NCBI GenBank assembly: GCA_038207745.1
Contig: JBBQZL010000017.1
Span: forward strand, 1-21,671
Direction: 5' to 3'
DNA length: 21,671 bases
From: JBBQZL01 sp038207745
GTDB lineage: Bacteria; Actinomycetota; Thermoleophilia; Solirubrobacterales; 70-9
In this document: one piece after another, positions 15,968-21,671 of the stretch
How positions within the stretch are numbered: the first letter of the stretch is position 1
Layout of the letters: each line of letters opens with the position of its first letter
Notes under the pieces: model-generated
The model's database searches: none
Seen by the model: the letters and a program-made list of their open reading frames with translations, nothing else
Told to the model about the DNA's origin: nothing
Program-made: the position numbers and the translations under genes

Positions 15968-16000
15968 CCACCCGGCACACCTCTTCAAGCCACCCGGCAC
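15966..16000. repeat. 13-bp direct repeat after zwf
   Basis: AGCCACCCGGCAC occurs at 15966-15978, overlapping the zwf stop codon, and again at 15988-16000, a 22-base period. No function is evident. Confidence 0.7.
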
Positions 16001-16023
16001 CGCCGGAAATCGCCGTCTGCGAT

Positions 16024-16073
16024 GACCTGACTGGATTTCTGGCTGAAATGCATGCCAGAAATCCAGTCAGGTC
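16024..16073. repeat. Perfect 20-bp inverted repeat with 10-base loop
   Basis: The left arm 16024-16043 begins GACCTGACTGG and the right arm 16054-16073 is its exact reverse complement; the loop 16044-16053 ends in ATGCAT. The repeat lies between convergent zwf and the DUF6636 lipoprotein gene, where a bidirectional terminator is expected, and its RNA would fold into a very stable hairpin on either strand. There is no T-run on either side, so it would have to act as a U-tract-free terminator or an mRNA 3'-end stabiliser, or it is a dispersed palindromic repeat or protein-binding site. Confidence 0.85.
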
Positions 16074-16098
16074 CCGGAATCGCGTCGGAACGGAACCG

Positions 16099-16689
16099 CT
16101 AGTAGATCTGGTAGCGCTCGCGTGAGAGGAAGAATCCGTGGCCGCTGGCGCTGTTCGCACAGCTCATGCCCTCTTGCGTGCTCTGGCAGAGGACGGGACC
16201 GACGCGGGTGACCTCGCCGTAGCCGAGTGTCGCCGCCGCGGGATTCATCGCCGTGTCGCCGGCGCAGACGATACGTGCACTCGAATTGCCGCTGAAGGTG
16301 AGGCCCTGCCCCCAGTCGAGATTGCAGCTCGAAGGCCGCGGGGGCAGGTTGAAGGTGTGTTCGGCGATGTCGCAACGGGTGTTCCCGGAGGCGATCACGC
16401 AGCCGATGTTGCCGGTCGGCGATTGAAAGCTGCTGACGTGCGTTGAGACGGCGCCTGTTCCGGCTACGCTCGGCTCGCCGGGTGGCTCTGTCGCATCGGG
16501 ATTCCCGGTCGCGCCGGTCGCGCCGGTGGTACCGGACTGATCGGGCGCGGTCGGCAGATCCGCTGTGGTCGCCGGGGTCGAGTCGGTGACGGTGACCGTC
16601 GTCTCGCCCGAGCCGCCACATCCAACCGCAGTCGCGGCCAATGTGAGTAGGACGGCAGCCAGGAGGAGGGTCATGTGCCTGGTCGTCAT
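16099..16689 (-). CDS. DUF6636-like secreted lipoprotein
   Basis: A 196-residue exported protein of unknown function. The N-terminus MTTRHMTLLLAAVLLTLAA is a signal peptide, with a lipobox AVGC that makes Cys24 the lipidated residue. Residues 28-80 are a Thr/Gly/Pro-rich spacer containing a GAT-GAT tandem repeat, with matching 9-base DNA repeats at 16507-16524. Residues about 86-196 resemble the actinobacterial DUF6636 domain: SPTGNIGCVIA, RCDIAEH, LDWGQGL and the C-terminal GHGFFLSRERYQIY. It has six further cysteines (97, 106, 122, 142, 168, 177), enough for three disulfides. It begins 9 bases after the rlmN stop. Met6 is an alternative start. Confidence 0.75.
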   Translation of the reverse strand: MTTRHMTLLLAAVLLTLAATAVGCGGSGETTVTVTDSTPATTADLPTAPDQSGTTGATGATGNPDATEPPGEPSVAGTGAVSTHVSSFQSPTGNIGCVIASGNTRCDIAEHTFNLPPRPSSCNLDWGQGLTFSGNSSARIVCAGDTAMNPAAATLGYGEVTRVGPVLCQSTQEGMSCANSASGHGFFLSRERYQIY

Positions 16690-16695
16690 CCTGGA

Positions 16696-16701
16696 AGCCT
16701 A
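16696..16701 (-). promoter_or_regulatory. Candidate -10 of the lipoprotein gene overlapping the rlmN stop
   Basis: TAGGCT on the minus strand followed by six bases and the ATG. Its first three bases are the TAG stop codon of rlmN. The position fits a leaderless transcript; no Shine-Dalgarno is present, so either this promoter or coupling to rlmN is needed. Confidence 0.4.
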
Positions 16702-17700
16702 CTGAGGCGCCGCGCCTGCGCCCGCGACCGCGAGCTGCCCGCACGCCGCATCGATATCGCGGCCCCGGGTGAGGCGGACCGTGGTCGGCATCCCCCGGTT
16801 CCTGAGGATCCGCGCGAAGGTCTCGATAACCTCGGGGTCCGAGCCGCCGTATCCCGTTCCCGTCGGGTTGTAGGGGATCAGGTTGACCTTGAAGGCCTCC
16901 CTCGGCTGGAGCTTCTCGGCCAATGCGAAGGCCTGATCCCGGCCATCGTTGACTCCTTCGAGCATCAGATACTCGATGAAGACCTTGCGATGCCGGGCCT
17001 TGCGCCAGTCCCGGCATGCCTCGAGCACATCGGCGAGCGGGTAGCGCTCGTTTGACGGCATCAGCTCGGTCCTCAGATCCTGATCTGCTGCGTGGAGCGA
17101 GAGCGCCAGACGGACCGCCGGACCCTCGGTTGCCATCCGCACGATCCCTGGTAGCCAGCCGACCGTGGAGACAGTCGTGTGTGAAGTGGCGATGCCGATG
17201 CCGGGCAGGCGCTCGGCGGCGCCGAAGACCGCGTCAAGATTCATCAGCGGCTCCCCCATGCCCATGAAGACCGCGTGGTTGACCGCCTCGATCCGCCGGA
17301 AGTGGAGCGCCTGGTCGAGGATCTCGGACTCGGTCAGATTGCGACCGAACTTCATCGTTCCCGTCGCGCAGAAGACACAGGTGAGCGGGCAGCCCGACTG
17401 ACTTGAGAGGCAGAGGGATCTGCGTCCGTCCCGATATCGCATCAGGACGGTTTCGATCGGTCGATGATCGGCGGTCGTGAAGAGGGCCTTTTCGGTTCCG
17501 TCAACCGACTTCGCAGAGGTCTCGAGAGCCAGCGATGAAAGCGGCACCTGACCCTCGAGCAATGTGCGGAGCTCAAGCGGGATGTTGGTCATTTCCGCGT
17601 AGGAAGCAGCCCCGCCCGCGGCCCATTCCCAGACCTGACCGGCCCGGTAGGAGGGTTGCCCACTTTCGGAAAGAATGTTCTCCAGTCGTGCAAGGTCCAC
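16699..17700 (-). CDS. rlmN: 23S rRNA (adenine(2503)-C2)-methyltransferase RlmN
   Basis: Radical-SAM enzyme that methylates A2503 of 23S rRNA (and in some bacteria A37 of tRNAs) by a ping-pong mechanism; 333 residues. The iron-sulfur motif is CPLTCVFC (Cys104, Cys108, Cys111). LCLSSQSG precedes it, GMGEPLMN is at 147-154, and the resolving cysteine is Cys320 in DIDAACGQL, equivalent to E. coli Cys355. The methyl-carrying cysteine of RlmN and the C-terminal one distinguish this from other radical-SAM families; the Cfr alternative is less likely given a housekeeping context. The GTG start at 17700 gives MDLARLENIL. It diverges from the GGDEF gene with a 91-base gap. Confidence 0.95.
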   Translation of the reverse strand: MDLARLENILSESGQPSYRAGQVWEWAAGGAASYAEMTNIPLELRTLLEGQVPLSSLALETSAKSVDGTEKALFTTADHRPIETVLMRYRDGRRSLCLSSQSGCPLTCVFCATGTMKFGRNLTESEILDQALHFRRIEAVNHAVFMGMGEPLMNLDAVFGAAERLPGIGIATSHTTVSTVGWLPGIVRMATEGPAVRLALSLHAADQDLRTELMPSNERYPLADVLEACRDWRKARHRKVFIEYLMLEGVNDGRDQAFALAEKLQPREAFKVNLIPYNPTGTGYGGSDPEVIETFARILRNRGMPTTVRLTRGRDIDAACGQLAVAGAGAAPQ

Positions 17701-17741
17701 GGCTCACAGGATGACAACTCTTCGCAAGGGGGGCCAACTTC

Positions 17742-17765
17742 TTGACATTCTCGATCGTCTTGACG
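17742..17765 (+). promoter_or_regulatory. Tandem TTGAC boxes upstream of the diguanylate cyclase
   Basis: TTGACA at 17742-17747 and TTGACG at 17760-17765, each preceded by TC and spaced 18 bases apart. Either could be a -35 element, but neither has ideal spacing to the -10 TACACT. They could also be a repeated operator. Confidence 0.35.
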
Positions 17766-17778
17766 AATGTTCGTGAGC

Positions 17779-17784
17779 TACACT
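17779..17784 (+). promoter_or_regulatory. Candidate -10 of the diguanylate cyclase gene, leaderless
   Basis: TACACT followed by seven bases and the GTG start at 17792. No Shine-Dalgarno is visible, consistent with a leaderless mRNA. Confidence 0.45.
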
Positions 17785-17791
17785 CGGCGCC

Positions 17792-19324
17792 GTGACAAGC
17801 AAAACTCGGCGAAGTCCCATCCCCAACCGGATTCGTTTCGCGGGGGAGAGGCCAGCGGGGCTCGACTCGGAAACCGCCGAGATGGCCGGGGTGCTTGGTC
17901 TCCTGTTTGCGATCGGCTTCGCGATCTTGGCGCTCTCGCAGCTGCTTCCGCAACCGGCCGGAATCGAGCAGTCCCGACTCTGGCTCGTATCCGGGGTCGC
18001 CCTGCTGATCGGGGTCACCCTCGTTCTCACCGCGGGTCGGGTCGGGAGATGGACGATCCATTTTGCATTGATGGCGGCGACGGTCCTGATCACCTTAAGC
18101 GTCTACTACGGGGGCGACACGGGGACGATGTACTCGTTCTACTACGTCTGGGTCAGCAGTTTCGCATTCTTCTTCCTCGGCAGGCGCGGGGGTCTGTTTG
18201 AGGTTCTCATCATCGCGATCGTATATGGGGCGCTGCTGGTCTTCAGTGAGCAGGCGCTGACCGTCGCCCGGTGGCTTCTGACGATCTCGACGATCATGAT
18301 CGCAGGTGCGATGATCGACACCTTTGCCGCGAGAATCCGAGGCCAGGCCGACCGGTCTGCCGCGCAGGCGAGGGCGCTGGCAGCGGCCGGTGGAGTGGCC
18401 CGCCAACTCGCCCGGTCGACGGATTCGGCACCACCGGCCGGGCTGATCTGCGACGCGGTCGCGGAGGCGCTTGGATCGAGCGGAGCCTCCTTCTGGCAAC
18501 CGAGTGAGGACGGAACCCAGATGATCGCGATCGGCGCCACCCACGCGTCGTTGATCGGACACCGGCAGCCGCTCGGTGGGCCGCCATCGGGAGTGGTCAG
18601 CTGCTTCACCGACAAGAGGGTCATCTTCTCGCCAAATGTCGCAGACGACTCGCGGCTCGACACCACCCTGAGAACGGAGTTCGGTCAGGCCTCGGCGTTG
18701 TTCCAGCCGATTCTCGATCATGAGGTCGCGATCGCGGTGCTCGTTGTCGAGTGGAATCGGCCGATCGACGAGCTCGACGCCGACACGACTGCCGCGATTG
18801 GCCTGATCGCCGACGAAACAGCGATTTCGATCCAGCGCTCCGCACTTCTGCGCCGCCTCGAGGATTCGGCGCACACCGATTCGCTCACGGGACTTCTCAA
18901 CCGCCGAGGCTGGGCAGTCTCACTCTCCCGCGAACTGGCCCGCGCCAGGCGTTTGCATTCACCCCCCTGCGTCGCGATGCTCGACCTCGACCACTTCAAA
19001 AGGCTGAATGACGAAGTCGGCCATTACGCCGGCGACCTGGTTTTGAAACAGACTTCTGCACGTTGGGCATCCTGCACTCGCGATGGAGACATCCTCGCCC
19101 GCTACGGCGGCGACGAGTTTGTACTGGCGCTGCCCGATTGCGAGATCGATGACGCGATGCGGCAATTGGACCGGCTGCAGAAGTGCATGCAGCCCGACGG
19201 CAGCACCTCGGCCGGTGTCGTCCTATGGAACGGCGATGAGAATGGTTTCGACCTGGTCGAGCGGGCGGATCGGGCGCTCTACGCCGCCAAGCGCGAGGGC
19301 CGCGCCCGGATCATTGCCGCATAG
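17792..19324 (+). CDS. Membrane GAF-GGDEF diguanylate cyclase
   Basis: A 510-residue protein. Residues 1-30 are cytosolic and basic. Six hydrophobic segments follow at about 32-52, 63-82, 87-105, 113-130, 135-153 and 160-178. Residues about 205-350 form a GAF-like sensor. Residues 360-510 are a GGDEF domain with DSLTGLLNRRGW at 363-374, LDLDHFKRLND at 397-407, GHYAGD at 410-415 and an intact GGDEF active site at 439-443. An RxxD product-inhibition site (RDGD 430-433) sits exactly five residues upstream. It should therefore make cyclic-di-GMP from two GTP and be feedback inhibited. The signal sensed is unknown. The GTG start is supported by the -10 placement. Convergent with pyk, 16 bases apart. 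Confidence 0.9.
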   Translation: MTSKTRRSPIPNRIRFAGERPAGLDSETAEMAGVLGLLFAIGFAILALSQLLPQPAGIEQSRLWLVSGVALLIGVTLVLTAGRVGRWTIHFALMAATVLITLSVYYGGDTGTMYSFYYVWVSSFAFFFLGRRGGLFEVLIIAIVYGALLVFSEQALTVARWLLTISTIMIAGAMIDTFAARIRGQADRSAAQARALAAAGGVARQLARSTDSAPPAGLICDAVAEALGSSGASFWQPSEDGTQMIAIGATHASLIGHRQPLGGPPSGVVSCFTDKRVIFSPNVADDSRLDTTLRTEFGQASALFQPILDHEVAIAVLVVEWNRPIDELDADTTAAIGLIADETAISIQRSALLRRLEDSAHTDSLTGLLNRRGWAVSLSRELARARRLHSPPCVAMLDLDHFKRLNDEVGHYAGDLVLKQTSARWASCTRDGDILARYGGDEFVLALPDCEIDDAMRQLDRLQKCMQPDGSTSAGVVLWNGDENGFDLVERADRALYAAKREGRARIIAA

Positions 19325-19328
19325 CCGG

Positions 19329-19338
19329 ATCGGCCGAT
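19329..19338. repeat. 10-bp palindrome between convergent genes
   Basis: ATCGGCCGAT, a perfect palindrome without a loop, fills most of the 16-base gap between the GGDEF gene and pyk. It is too short to call a terminator. Confidence 0.3.
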
Positions 19339-19340
19339 TG

Positions 19341-20762
19341 CTACGGGACCCGGTGGACCTCGAAGAGATTTGTGCCGAGACTCTGGTCAGCCAGACCCGC
19401 TGTGATCGCGATGAGGTCACCTGAGCGGGCAACTCCGTTTTCGGCGGCGAGGGCCGCACAGGCATCGAGCAGCCCCCGGACCTCGGTGGTCGGCTCACTC
19501 AGCACCGCCCTGACCCCGAAGAGCAGGTTGAGCCTCCGGACCGTCTCGATCCGGGGTGAGACGGCAAGTACCGGGACCCTCGGCCGATGGGCCGAGACGA
19601 GCCGCGCGGTCCGCCCGCTCGTGGTCGGCACCACCAATGCCGCAAGACCGAGGCGATAGACCGAGTTGACGGCGCTCTGCGTCACCGAGTCAGCCACATC
19701 ACGGGTGGCCTGCTCGGTACGGTTCTGCACCCAGTCTGCGTAGGGCAGGTCGGGCTCCGTCTCGCGGGCAATCGTGTCCATCACCTTGACCGCGTCGACG
19801 GGGAAGCTTCCGACCGCGGTCTCCTCGGAAAGCATCACCGCGTCGGTTCCGTCGTAGATCGCATTGGCGACATCTGTCACCTCGGCACGGGTCGGCCGGC
19901 TGGAGGCGACCATCGAGGCAAGCATCTGGGTTGCGGTGATCGACGGCTTGGAGAGGCGCCCGGCAAGCCTGATCAAACGCTTCTGGACGATCGGGACGCG
20001 GGCCAGCGGCAGCTCGATCCCGAGGTCTCCACGCGCGACCATGATCCCGCCGGATGCGGCGCGGATGATCGCCTCCGCATTGTCCGCGGCCTGCGGCTTC
20101 TCGATCTTCGCAACCACCGGGATATCGGCACCATGCGTGGCGATGCGCTCACGGACGGCATCAAGATCCGAGGCACTGCGGACAAAGGAGACGGCAAGGA
20201 TGTCGATCCCGTGGCTGACCGCGAAGTCGACCCACTCGAGGTCACGGGCGCCGACCGCGGGAAGACCCGCGGTCGTCCCCGGGAGATTCATCCCCTTGTG
20301 AGACGACAGGGCGCCGCCGACCTCGACCACGCAGCGCATTCCCTCACCATCCGGGCCGATCACCCGAAGGCGGATCGAGCCGTCGGCGAGGTAGACCTCG
20401 TCGGCCGGCCTCAGACCCCGCTGCAGATCCGGCCACGAGACCGGTATCCGCGAAGTGTTGCCGTCGACGTCAGCCGGGGTCAGCACCGTCTCCATCCCGA
20501 CCTCGAGCTCGGCGAAGCCGGAGGAGAAGACGCCAACCCGGAGTTTCGGGCCGGGAAGGTCACCAAGGAGGGCCACCTCGTGTCCGGCCTGAGCGGCTGC
20601 CGCGCGAGCCACCTCGACGGTCCGCGCATGACGGTCCGCGTCGGCGTGGGAGAAGTTGAGTCGCAGAACGTCGGCCCCCGCCTCGATCAGGCGCGCGAGG
20701 ACGTCCGGGTCCCAGGTTGCGGGACCCACGGTTGCGACGATCTTGGTGCGGCGGCGGCTCAC
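19341..20762 (-). CDS. pyk: Pyruvate kinase
   Basis: Transfers phosphate from phosphoenolpyruvate to ADP, giving pyruvate and ATP; 473 residues with A, B and C domains. Motifs are LRLNFSH at 33-39, DLPGPKLRVG at 68-77, signature VVAKIEKPQA at 216-225 (Lys219 catalytic, Glu221 metal), ARGDLG with Asp246, TATQML at 276-281 and DGTDAVMLSEETAVG at 304-318. Lys73 stands where K+-dependent enzymes carry Glu (GPE), with Leu69 and Val76 around it, a pattern known for K+-independent pyruvate kinases. Start GTG at 20762, with AGG just upstream. It stands alone, with 102 bases separating it from the DUF1989 gene. Confidence 0.96.
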   Translation of the reverse strand: MSRRRTKIVATVGPATWDPDVLARLIEAGADVLRLNFSHADADRHARTVEVARAAAAQAGHEVALLGDLPGPKLRVGVFSSGFAELEVGMETVLTPADVDGNTSRIPVSWPDLQRGLRPADEVYLADGSIRLRVIGPDGEGMRCVVEVGGALSSHKGMNLPGTTAGLPAVGARDLEWVDFAVSHGIDILAVSFVRSASDLDAVRERIATHGADIPVVAKIEKPQAADNAEAIIRAASGGIMVARGDLGIELPLARVPIVQKRLIRLAGRLSKPSITATQMLASMVASSRPTRAEVTDVANAIYDGTDAVMLSEETAVGSFPVDAVKVMDTIARETEPDLPYADWVQNRTEQATRDVADSVTQSAVNSVYRLGLAALVVPTTSGRTARLVSAHRPRVPVLAVSPRIETVRRLNLLFGVRAVLSEPTTEVRGLLDACAALAAENGVARSGDLIAITAGLADQSLGTNLFEVHRVP

Positions 20763-20864
20763 CTGCCTATCGTCCCTGATCCGCGTTGCCGGGTGGTGGC
20801 AGGGGGATGTACGGCCGGAAAGGTTGCAGGCGGGCGTCCGGGATGCGCCAACCGGCCGGTCAAC

Positions 20865-21452
20865 CTACGGTGCGGAAACGGTGATCCGAAGCGGGGCCGG
20901 GCGCCAGCCCGGGATCTCATCATCGGGACAGGCGCTGACCGCCGCGGTCAGATCACTGAGCGCGCGGAAGCTGACGAAGTCCCCCGCTGCGACCTCCGTG
21001 TGTGCCAGCCCCCGGTACTCGGTCGGGGTGACCTCGGCGTTGATCATGAAGGAGAGCATTCCGGTCAGATCCGCGCGGTCGATGCCGAGACTTCGGGAGA
21101 TCAGGTCACGGCAGCCGGGCCGTCCGTCCGGGTAGACGCCCGACCAGCACCCCGGGTACATGATGTCGTTGAGACCGTCACCACTCTTCTCACCCACCTC
21201 CATCATCGCGACTCCGTCGCCGTTGTAGAGGTGATTGCCGGGCTCCGCCGAGAAGACGAGCCATGGCCGGTTGTGGATAGCCCATCCGATTGCGTTGCGG
21301 GTCACCGCCTGGTCAAAACCGAGAAAGCTCATGTCGCCACCCTGGCCCCCGACGGGGCTCTCGACGCGGAGTGTCTCCCCGCCACGGAGGTCGACCCTTG
21401 TGGACCCCCCCGGGCTGACGATCATGTCGATGCGGCACTCCCCGGCCATCAC
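20865..21452 (-). CDS. DUF1989 (urea carboxylase-associated family) protein
   Basis: 195 residues. The layout matches DUF1989: an N-terminal segment SPGGSTRVDLRGGETLRVES at 13-32, a central GDGLNDIMYPGCW with likely metal ligands near 91-103, SFMINAEVTP at 134-143 (usual FMNV position) and the C-terminal GDFVSFRALSDLTAAVSACP at 157-176. Members are cupin-like proteins linked to urea carboxylase or to one-carbon/amine metabolism; their reaction is poorly defined. No urea carboxylase gene is visible here. The start is GTG at 21452 or the next codon, ATG at 21449; GTG abuts the stop of the upstream methyltransferase, so the two genes are co-transcribed. The unusual neighbour suggests a specialised role. 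Confidence 0.65.
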   Translation of the reverse strand: MMAGECRIDMIVSPGGSTRVDLRGGETLRVESPVGGQGGDMSFLGFDQAVTRNAIGWAIHNRPWLVFSAEPGNHLYNGDGVAMMEVGEKSGDGLNDIMYPGCWSGVYPDGRPGCRDLISRSLGIDRADLTGMLSFMINAEVTPTEYRGLAHTEVAAGDFVSFRALSDLTAAVSACPDDEIPGWRPAPLRITVSAP

Positions 21453-21671
21453 TCAATCCCGCTTGATCGCGCTTATCGCGGCGATCGGACCGTGCCCCCG
21501 GCGCATCGGCTGAGGCTCGAGACCGGCCTCGCCCAACCACGAGGCGATCTCCTCCTCGGTCCAGGTCCAGCCACCCTCGTTCTCAACCAGCATCATCGGC
21601 GTGAAGATCGCGACCGAGGCAGGACTGGTCAGCCCGGGGTCGATCACCCACTCGTAGATCAGCAGCGATCC
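21453..21671 (-). CDS. SAM-dependent O-methyltransferase, C-terminal fragment
   Basis: Only the last 72 residues are in the window; the 5' part lies beyond the right edge. GSLLIYEWVIDPGLTSPA followed by FTPMMLVENEGGWTWTEEE and IASWLGEAGLEP matches the final third of the plant-type/antibiotic-type O-methyltransferase fold (Methyltransf_2 class). In that fold a strand ending in an acidic loop is followed by an NM-L segment and the ERTxxEYxxLLxxAGF-like helix. The closing strand ends at AISAIKRD. Substrate unknown. The stop codon directly abuts the DUF1989 start, implying a shared mRNA. The GTG at 21647 is internal, since the family match continues to the window edge. Confidence 0.7.
   Translation of the reverse strand, partial: GSLLIYEWVIDPGLTSPASVAIFTPMMLVENEGGWTWTEEEIASWLGEAGLEPQPMRRGHGPIAAISAIKRD

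Noticed and set aside
14540..16000. Long open frame (about 486 residues) on the minus strand opposite zwf
   Set aside because: Low-complexity, Asp/Arg/Gly/Leu/Val-rich translation with no family resemblance; it mirrors the high-GC codon pattern of zwf.
16507..16524. Two 9-base tandem copies (GGTCGCGCC) as a repeat element or CRISPR-like signal
   Set aside because: They encode the Gly-Ala-Thr spacer of the lipoprotein; a coding microrepeat. No CRISPR array is present in the window.
1..21671. High frequency of GATCGC/CGATC words as a possible dispersed repeat
   Set aside because: Explained by the preferred ATC isoleucine and GAT/GCG codons in a high-GC genome; no fixed spacing or longer shared context.

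Overview
The window is a dense, high-GC stretch with short intergenic gaps. I place it in Actinomycetota, tentatively Thermoleophilia/Solirubrobacterales. The reasons are GTG and TTG starts, promoters set for leaderless transcripts, a DUF6636-type lipoprotein and an actinobacterial style of pentose-phosphate gene clustering. This is inference from composition and gene families; no 16S gene is present. No RNA gene, insertion sequence, integrase or CRISPR array was seen, and no gap between genes exceeds about 130 bases.

Region 1 (1-6809, minus strand): a compact transcription unit in the order tkt, tal, pgi, cydA, cydB (cydB runs off the left edge). It holds the non-oxidative pentose phosphate enzymes, glucose-6-phosphate isomerase and a cytochrome bd quinol oxidase. 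tal/pgi and cydA/cydB overlap by a few bases, and pgi and cydA are 2 bases apart. rpiA (ribose-5-phosphate isomerase A) diverges from tkt.

Region 2 (7653-12799, mixed strands): an envelope-glycan type block between the two halves of the pentose phosphate genes. It contains a DegT/StrS-family PLP sugar aminotransferase, an NAD-dependent sugar epimerase/dehydratase fused to a four-helix membrane domain, a NodB polysaccharide deacetylase, a DMT-type multi-spanning transporter, and a MurG/MGDG-synthase-like glycosyltransferase. The functional mix resembles the Gram-negative Arn (aminoarabinose) pathway without being homologous gene for gene. This is the most interesting candidate system here.

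Region 3 (12807-15967): the oxidative branch. gnd and pgl run on the minus strand and are followed closely by the glycosyltransferase. zwf diverges from gnd across a 72-base gap. Together with region 1, every pentose phosphate enzyme except ribulose-phosphate 3-epimerase is present. opcA, the usual companion of zwf in actinobacteria, is absent. gnd looks like the short, NAD-type enzyme. A perfect 20-bp inverted repeat lies between zwf and the next, convergent gene.

Region 4 (16099-21671): a DUF6636-like secreted lipoprotein, rlmN (23S rRNA A2503 methyltransferase), a six-helix membrane GAF-GGDEF diguanylate cyclase diverging from rlmN, pyk (pyruvate kinase of the probably K+-independent type), a DUF1989 protein, and the C-terminal end of an O-methyltransferase cut by the right edge.

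Read as a whole, the window is a central-carbon island (glucose-6-phosphate to pentoses, glyceraldehyde-3-phosphate and pyruvate, with NAD(P)H) attached to a terminal oxidase and interleaved with envelope sugar-modification genes.
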